Assembly: GCF_014212495.1 (NCBI RefSeq)
Contig: NZ_JACKZC010000007.1
Location: 124,001 to 188,000 of the forward strand
DNA from: Pontibacter sp. Tf4
GTDB taxonomy: Bacteria > Bacteroidota > Bacteroidia > Cytophagales > Hymenobacteraceae
Length of the DNA: 64,000 nt
Reading direction: 5' to 3'
Shown piece after piece: positions 60,519 to 64,000 of the stretch (the stretch's first letter is position 1; every line of letters begins with the position of its first letter). The position numbers were made by a program, and so were the translations under genes. Below the pieces are notes generated by a model, which was given only the letters and a program-made list of their open reading frames with translations, ran no database searches and had not been told where the DNA came from.

Positions 60519-61850
60519 TTACGACGCTACATTAGCCTTTACTTCCTGCTCCGCTCCTATCGCTTTTTTCCAACGTACCATCGACAGGAAGATCAGCCCC
60601 AACGCAAAGAAAATGATAAGCGCCAGTATACTGTTTCGCATGGAGCCGGTTAGTTGCGCTACCAGTCCATAGGCCAGTGTTCCTAAAACGATCGATACTT
60701 TCTCAGTCACATCATAAAAGCTGAAAAAAGAAGCATGATCTATAGTTGTAGCCGGAATAAGCTTAGAATAAGTAGAACGGGAAAGCGACTGCACGCCGCC
60801 CATTACCGAGCCAACTATAGCTGCCAGCACATAAAAATCAAACTCTCCGCGAATAAAATACGCGCCGATGCATATCCCGATCCAGGTAATAACCGCAACT
60901 ATAAGCGCCCTGATATTGCCGTATTTACCCGACAAAACCGCAAAGCCGTAAGCTCCGGCAATAGCCACCAGTTGTATGATCAGGATGGTTAAGATGAGGG
61001 CGCTGTCTTCGAGTTCCAGTTCTTCAATACCGAAAATGGTAGCTACGTACATCACGGTTTGCACCCCCATGTTGTAGAAGAAAAAAGCCAGCAGAAAACG
61101 CTTGAGCATAGGTAATTGCTTTACCTGGCTCCAGACTTTTTTCAGTTCTTTAAAGCCATTCAGCACCCAGCTGCCTTTGGGTTTCCGGTTGTAAACGTTG
61201 CCTGGCAAATGGTAAAACGAATACTGCGCAAAACCAAACCACCAAAGCCCTGTGGTTAAAAAAGCAATGCGTGGTGGCAGACTTTTGTTATCGGAAGCAA
61301 TGCCAAACCACTCCGGCTGCTGTATCATGGCCAGGTTAAAAATGAGCAGCAGCACACTCCCCACGTACCCCATCGAAAAACCACGGGCACTCAGTTTATC
61401 AAACTGGTCTTCGGTAGCGATCTCGGGTAAGTAAGCATTGTAAAAAACGATGCTGCCACTAAAGCCAATGGAGGCCAGGACAAAAAGGATAACCGAAACG
61501 GTAAAGGTATCGCGGGTAAAGAAGAAAAGGCCAACACACGACAGCGAACCCAGGTAACAGAAAAGCTGCATAAACAGCTTCTTTCGCCCGCTATAGTCGG
61601 CAATGGCTGTTAAAAAGGGGCTAAGCAGCGCAATAATCAGAAACGCACCAGACACCGCATAAGAAAACAGCACCGAACTCTCCAGCTCAAACCCAAAGAA
61701 GTTAACTATAGTTGACTGCGTTTCGGGGTTTGTAGCAACAGCGCTGTAGTAAATAGGAAAAATGGTGGATGTAATAACCAGCGAGTAGACCGAGTTGGCC
61801 CAATCGTAAAAGCACCAGGCGTTGGTTATTTTAGGGTTGTTCTTTTGCAT
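60519..61850 (-). CDS. MFS transporter, UMF1 family
   Basis: The 443-residue protein is a twelve-helix major facilitator of the UMF1 (Atg22-like) group. The opening ITNAWCFYDWANSVYSLVITSTIFPIYYS, the loop SGRKK after helix 3 (about residue 87) and the central YNRKPKGSWVLNGFKELKKVW loop are typical. These transporters are poorly characterised; nutrient efflux is suggested for relatives. The gene is flanked by the GGGACG repeats on its 3' side. Confidence 0.87.
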   Translation of the reverse strand: MQKNNPKITNAWCFYDWANSVYSLVITSTIFPIYYSAVATNPETQSTIVNFFGFELESSVLFSYAVSGAFLIIALLSPFLTAIADYSGRKKLFMQLFCYLGSLSCVGLFFFTRDTFTVSVILFVLASIGFSGSIVFYNAYLPEIATEDQFDKLSARGFSMGYVGSVLLLIFNLAMIQQPEWFGIASDNKSLPPRIAFLTTGLWWFGFAQYSFYHLPGNVYNRKPKGSWVLNGFKELKKVWSQVKQLPMLKRFLLAFFFYNMGVQTVMYVATIFGIEELELEDSALILTILIIQLVAIAGAYGFAVLSGKYGNIRALIVAVITWIGICIGAYFIRGEFDFYVLAAIVGSVMGGVQSLSRSTYSKLIPATTIDHASFFSFYDVTEKVSIVLGTLAYGLVAQLTGSMRNSILALIIFFALGLIFLSMVRWKKAIGAEQEVKANVAS

Positions 61851-61899
61851 GCATCAAGATATTAAAAATCCGATTTATGCAACTATAAACTATAGATAA

Positions 61900-63378
61900 C
61901 TATTTAGATGCATCCAGTTTCTGAAGTATAATTTCCCATAAGTCTTCATAAGGAATGATCTCAGTTTCGGCGTAAGCATAGCCGGGTACAGGGGCCTCTT
62001 GTAATTTACTGAACAGGTATTCGCTTTTCTTCCGGCAGCTGGCTGCGTCTATCGGGAATTCACGGCCTGCTACTACTAATAATTTAAGCATGTATTTTGA
62101 TCGGGCATCTTCTTTGGCAGTCAGGTATCTGGCAATATACTTTTTCATGCGCTCTGCTTCGCTCGCGATCAGGTTTGTATGCCTGTTATCCAGTGCCGTC
62201 ATAAAGTCGAGAATAACACACCATAAGTTAAACCCTTTCTTGTCCTGCTGCACAACAATCAGCTTTTTCCGCAGCTTTACAGGGATTGAAAAACCATAAG
62301 CACTCTGATACACCTGGTAAAAGATAGTCCAGCGCTCCTGAGCAAACTGGTTATTTTCTTTAAAATGCTTATTGTTGAAAGCTTCCAGTAATATTTTTTC
62401 TGCCAGTTCAAATTTTTGTGCGTGAACCGCAAGCAGAAAGTAATTTTCCAGGTGCGCAAACCAGTTTTTGGAACCCTCAGGCAACTTTTTCTTAAGCTGT
62501 TCCGCTTCCTGTATACCTAAGGCATAGTCCCCATTCTTCAGGTAGGCGTATACAAGCAGGTATTTGGTAAAGCTTTCTGAAAAATATGCTTTATGTATTT
62601 TTCCTGCCCGGTAGTCGTCAAAAGTCTGGTTCAGATAGTCGATATAGGCAGCAAAATCGCCATTCAGCTCAAAATAGAAGTTCATGAGCTGATGATATCG
62701 TCTGAAGACAGTATACAGATTAGTTTTATGCCAACTGGCCTTCAACTCATCCGTTACGTCCTTTAATGTATTAATAAGGCTGTTACCTGCATTAGCTCCT
62801 AACTTGTACTCAAATTTGATATTATGGAAGAGTTCATCGGCTCTTTTTTCATATTCTGCCAATGTATAGAGTTCAGCAAGCTTAGAAATACACTCCTCGT
62901 ACTCTCGTCTGTTAAATCCATGAATGGTAAGTATAGCTCTTAAAGCCTTATAAGCTTCTATCTGGCAATCTATCAGCTGAACCTCTTCCGCAAGTACCAT
63001 GGCCTTCTGAAGTTGTATTCTTGCCAGTGCAGTTTCACCGGTTACCCTGAACATGTTAGCTAATTGCAGGTAATGCCGGCATTCCAGTTCAGCACTATTC
63101 GATCCAAAACTGATCTCGAAACCAGAAAGATCGAGAAAAAGCAGTTGATTATAAAGTTTCTTCTTTACTCTGGTTTTAAGCATTTTAAATGCATTTGCCT
63201 TCGTAAAGTCTCCATACAGGTTTTGTATCAGCTCCGGCTCACTTTCGACTGCATTATCCTTTATAAGCTGGTATAAGCGTGTCTCAAGGCTTGAGCTATC
63301 AGCGTAATTGAGAAAAGCTGCAGTAGTAGATTTGCCTTTATTTTCTAATAACTCAACGAGTTTTGTAAGTTCTTCCAT
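61900..63378 (-). CDS. Unknown helical-repeat protein, tandem paralogue 1
   Basis: I do not recognise this 492-residue soluble protein. It is almost all alpha-helical, rich in Leu, Tyr, Ala and Lys, with TPR-like spacing over its length (for example LQLANMFRVTGETALARIQLQKAMVLAEE and LLVYAYLKNGDYALGIQEAEQLKKKL). The C-terminus holds YAETEIIPYEDLWEIILQKL. I prefer the ATG at 63378, which is 2 bp from the stop codon of the upstream paralogue, over the frame start at 63423. The pair is AT-richer than the other window genes. Confidence 0.75.
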   Translation of the reverse strand: MEELTKLVELLENKGKSTTAAFLNYADSSSLETRLYQLIKDNAVESEPELIQNLYGDFTKANAFKMLKTRVKKKLYNQLLFLDLSGFEISFGSNSAELECRHYLQLANMFRVTGETALARIQLQKAMVLAEEVQLIDCQIEAYKALRAILTIHGFNRREYEECISKLAELYTLAEYEKRADELFHNIKFEYKLGANAGNSLINTLKDVTDELKASWHKTNLYTVFRRYHQLMNFYFELNGDFAAYIDYLNQTFDDYRAGKIHKAYFSESFTKYLLVYAYLKNGDYALGIQEAEQLKKKLPEGSKNWFAHLENYFLLAVHAQKFELAEKILLEAFNNKHFKENNQFAQERWTIFYQVYQSAYGFSIPVKLRKKLIVVQQDKKGFNLWCVILDFMTALDNRHTNLIASEAERMKKYIARYLTAKEDARSKYMLKLLVVAGREFPIDAASCRKKSEYLFSKLQEAPVPGYAYAETEIIPYEDLWEIILQKLDASK

Positions 63379-63380
63379 AA

Positions 63381-64000
63381 TTACACCCCCGCTTTCGGCA
63401 TTTCTTCCAAAATAAGCTCCCACAAGTGCTCATAAGGTACTATCTCAATCTCCGCGTAGGCATCACCCGGAGTCGGGGTCTCCATCAGCTTCTGATAATG
63501 CTTTGCTCCTTTAGCCCGACAGGAGGTAGCATCAAAACCTTCTGTTACGGTTAACATTAACAGTTTCAGGAAAAGCTTGCTCCGAAGACTAAAGGAGTCC
63601 TTCAGGTGCGTTAAAATGTATTTTTTAAGGCTTTCGATCCTGTATAACAGGCCTTCGGAGTCTCCTTTTTTCAGAAAATAAATAAACTGCAGTATAAGTA
63701 TAGCTACGTTAAATCCTTGCTTGTCCTTGCTATACTCGGTGATAGAAGTTATAAAGCTTTGGTAATTAAAGTTTTTAAGAACCGGTGCTGCAGGGTTTAT
63801 AAAGAACAGATACGCCGTATACAATTGCCACCTTTCCTTGGAATCGCTGGAAATTGTATTAAAATTAGTATTAGCCCGAACCCTGTGAAGCAGAATCACG
63901 GCCAATTCGTATTGCCTGGCATGTACAGCTAACAGGAAATAATTCTCCATGTAAGCAAACCAGTTTTTGGTTGTGATATCAAAAAGGTTGTAATAATCGC
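63381..64000 (-). CDS. Unknown helical-repeat protein, tandem paralogue 2 (partial, cut by window edge)
   Basis: The frame remains open to the right edge, so the N-terminus is missing. The last 205 or so residues are visible. They align with the paralogue at 61900: KNWFAYMENYFLLAVHAR against KNWFAHLENYFLLAVHAQ, and the ending YAEIEIVPYEHLWELIL against YAETEIIPYEDLWEIIL. The in-frame ATG at 63950 is internal, not a start. The two genes are adjacent and same-strand, so they are a tandem duplication in one operon, and the upstream copy would be transcribed first. Confidence 0.75.
   Translation of the reverse strand, partial: DYYNLFDITTKNWFAYMENYFLLAVHARQYELAVILLHRVRANTNFNTISSDSKERWQLYTAYLFFINPAAPVLKNFNYQSFITSITEYSKDKQGFNVAILILQFIYFLKKGDSEGLLYRIESLKKYILTHLKDSFSLRSKLFLKLLMLTVTEGFDATSCRAKGAKHYQKLMETPTPGDAYAEIEIVPYEHLWELILEEMPKAGV

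Noticed and set aside
1..64000. tRNA or rRNA genes
   Set aside because: No cloverleaf with a GTTC-A T-loop and CCA-type acceptor, and no rRNA sequence, was recognised in the intergenic regions.

Overview
The window is a stretch of chromosome from a member of the Bacteroidota, most likely a Pontibacter-like bacterium of the Hymenobacteraceae/Cytophagales. The evidence is two secreted proteins with type IX secretion (T9SS) C-terminal sorting domains, the ftsX - DUF3098 - uppP - truB - ribF gene order, Bacteroidota-type promoters (TTG-N19-TAnnTTTG), many Bacteroidota lipoproteins and the weak use of Shine-Dalgarno sequences. The assignment is inferred from gene content, not from a search.

Layout. 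0.2-9.4 kb: tsaD and tamB start 3 bp apart, head to head, followed by the envelope/housekeeping cluster ftsX, DUF3098, uppP, truB, ribF. 9.4-14.3 kb: a first island of palindromic repeats, then the CoA-transferase pair scoA/scoB interrupted by a small four-helix-bundle gene with 19-bp inverted repeats at its edges, and a GNAT-nitrilase fusion. 14.3-17.5 kb: an AT-richer run of minus-strand genes (an Arr-type rifampin ADP-ribosyltransferase and three unknown exported proteins) separated by 57-67-nt hairpin sites that follow the rules of integron attC sites. 17.9-31.5 kb: hisS-hutH, two T9SS cargo proteins ending tail to tail, ybaB, a glycosyltransferase, a TPR lipoprotein, pdhB. 31.5-48.9 kb: membrane, redox, stress and nucleotide genes, ffh, a second repeat island, ArsC/Spx-like, FRG-domain, transglutaminase-like and NtrC-like genes. 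48.9-64 kb: an MtfA-like peptidase with a SEC-C tail, a LuxE-like protein, a fused 2-oxoacid dehydrogenase E1, alanine dehydrogenase, a third repeat island, AMP nucleosidase, an amidohydrolase, an MFS transporter, and two tandem paralogous proteins running off the right edge.

Three signals go beyond normal annotation. First, the 14.8-17.6 kb region looks like an integrase-less integron cassette array: each attC-like site begins with a box complementary to the box at the start of the cassette it closes. Second, three intergenic copies (about 9.8, 43.3 and 56.8 kb) of one element fold into the same multi-hairpin shape although the stem sequences differ; the compensatory changes point to a selected RNA or single-stranded DNA structure. 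Third, the palindrome AACTATAGTT and its truncated forms are scattered at very high density in genes and intergenic DNA, in several reading frames, like the HIP1 palindrome of cyanobacteria. Many other intergenic repeats are hairpins with a constant loop and variable but complementary arms.

All calls come from reading the sequence; no database search or folding program was run.
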